Positions 63,120 to 64,000 of a DNA stretch of 64,000 nucleotides are shown piece after piece; within the stretch, counting starts at the first letter, position 1, and each line of letters opens with the position of its first letter. A program made the translations under genes and the position numbers. The DNA is taken from the NCBI RefSeq assembly GCF_014287355.1, contig NZ_JACOPE010000001.1, forward strand, positions 3,224,001 to 3,288,000, given 5' to 3'. The DNA comes from Ruminococcus hominis (GTDB taxonomy: Bacteria > Bacillota > Clostridia > Lachnospirales > Lachnospiraceae). Below the pieces are notes generated by a model. It made no database searches, was not told the DNA's origin, and was given only the letters and a program-made list of their open reading frames with translations.

Positions 63120-64000
63120 ATGGCAGGAATCAAAGAAGAAAAGAAAATCTATTTAGTCGGCATTTATTGCCGCTTATCTAAAGACGATGGTACGGATAAC
63201 GAGAGTGCGAGCATTGCGACACAGAAATCCATCCTCACGGATTATGTGAAAAAGCAGGGATGGCACATAGCAAAAACGTATGTGGACGATGGTTATTCTG
63301 GTACAAATTTCCAAAGACCAAGTTTCCAGAATATGATAAAAGACATTGAAAGCGGTCTGATAAACTGCGTGATTACGAAAGATTTATCCCGTCTGGGGAG
63401 AAACTATCTTGATTGTGGGTTATATCTGGAAGTTTTCTTCCCAGAGCATAACGTGAGGTATATAGCGGTCAATGACGGCGTAGATACCTTGAATAAATCT
63501 GCTATGGACATCACGCCTTTCCGCAACATTTTAAACGAAATGTATGCCGCTGACATATCTGTTAAGATAAAATCGGCATATCGGGCGAGGTTTCAACAGG
63601 GGAAATTCATGGGAACTACCGCCCCTTATGGCTATATCAAAGACCCTGCCGACCACAACCATCTGCTGATAGATGATAAAGTGGCACATGTTGTAAAAGA
63701 GATATTCGACCTTGCATTAAAAGGGAATGGAGTTGCCAAAATTTGCAGACATCTTAATAAACAGCATATCCTACGCCCTGCCGCTTATGCGGCGGAGCGT
63801 GGCGAAACAGGCTTTGAACGTCATTTTGAGGGGAACGAGGACAAACGCTATATTTGGAGTGGAACAGCGTGAGGAGCATTTTAAGAAGCCCGATATATGC
63901 GGGAAATCTTGTAGGCTACAAACGGATTGCCGCCAATATGAAAAGCAAGAAACGCCCCTCTAAGCTGCCCGAAGAATGGGAAGTGATACCCAATACCCAT
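63120..64000 (+). pseudogene. Large serine recombinase (TnpX type), frameshifted, cut by window end
   Basis: The resolvase domain is intact: YCRLSKDDGTDNESASIATQK with the serine of IYCRLS, DDGYSGTNFQRPSF and ITKDLSRLGRNYLDCG. It is followed by the recombinase domain (APYGYIKDPADHNHL). At 63855-63865 the frame TGG AGT GGA ACA GCG TGA stops at 63872. Shifting by one base from 63863 restores NSVRSILRSPIYAGNLVGYK, then MKSKKRPSKLPEEWEVIPNTH to the window end. A single missing base in GAG (giving WSENSVR) explains it. If real, the element could not excise by itself. Confidence 0.85.

Larger units (their letters stand above)
53990..64000 (+). mobile_element. Mobilizable tet(O) element of Tn4451-like type (left end to window edge)
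   Basis: Contains tnpV, tet(O), sigma-like genes, a RepA-type ATPase, MobV relaxase, ParB and a large serine recombinase. No conjugation pore genes, so it would need a helper to transfer. The left end lies between the FMN-binding homology (~53970) and the tnpV ribosome site (54016). The recombinase is cut by the window edge; the right end should lie within about 1 kb. Base composition is richer in G and C from about 57.4 kb than in the chromosome. No flanking direct repeat can be checked. Confidence 0.88.

Overview
The window looks like a chromosome segment of a gut Lachnospiraceae-type Clostridium relative (Firmicutes). The reasons are AT-rich protein genes with strong GGAGG ribosome sites, sporulation genes (spoIID and a SpoIIQ-like gene), a PerR/reverse-rubrerythrin pair, an isoleucine T-box, an FMN riboswitch, and a foreign, GC-richer mobilizable element carrying tet(O). 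No rRNA, tRNA or CRISPR array was seen.

Layout. 0.3-13 kb is a carbohydrate-use region: a GH43-type hydrolase, a decayed GPH-family transporter, AraC and LacI regulators, a sugar isomerase / two-subunit transketolase / FGGY-kinase operon, a Gfo/Idh/MocA dehydrogenase and a GH78 rhamnosidase remnant. A perR and rubrerythrin oxidative-stress pair lies inside it. 13.2-18.2 kb holds a two-component system diverging from a redox cluster (CXXC mini-protein, NapH-like Fe-S membrane protein, TlpA-like lipoprotein, formate/nitrite-type channel). 18.2-18.9 kb is a gene-free stretch with two large hairpins of one sequence family in opposite orientations. 18.9-31.4 kb is mostly housekeeping: spoIIQ-like, spoIID, glgP and ileS behind a T-box, an Rpn-type nuclease, mtnA and a D,D-carboxypeptidase. 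31.5-39.6 kb is a YesMN-type sugar-sensing and ABC import locus. An intact IS4-family element follows at 39.8-41.4 kb, sitting inside a palindromic repeat. 41.5-46.0 kb is the riboflavin operon (ribD-ribE-ribBA-ribH-HAD phosphatase) behind an FMN riboswitch. 46.3-54.0 kb is a Nif11-like small gene and a flavin electron-transfer cluster (FMN-binding proteins, NapH-like Fe-S protein, NusG domain II protein, Gx transporter, a 1267-residue wall protein).

From about 54.0 kb to the window end runs a mobilizable element. It carries tnpV, tet(O) with its attenuator leader, a cysteine-rich KTR protein, sigma-like genes, a RepA-type ATPase, a MobV relaxase with a candidate oriT, ParB, a YdbC/PC4 protein and a large serine recombinase. 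It has cut the 5' end off the first gene of the flavin cluster and so separated the operon from its own promoter. Two element genes are damaged: an ochre codon in a sigma-like gene and a one-base frameshift in the recombinase.

The least explained signals are two families of structured repeats. One is the ~215-bp hairpins at 18212-18431 and 18672-18884. The other is a ~185-nt element at 12982-13166 and 46085-46273. In both, paired arms differ in sequence between copies but still pair, while loops and linkers are conserved. That pattern fits structured RNA rather than plain palindromic DNA. A separate palindromic family built on a GGGACGGAGT core recurs at 4.7, 6.3, 13.2, 39.7/41.4 and 46.0 kb.
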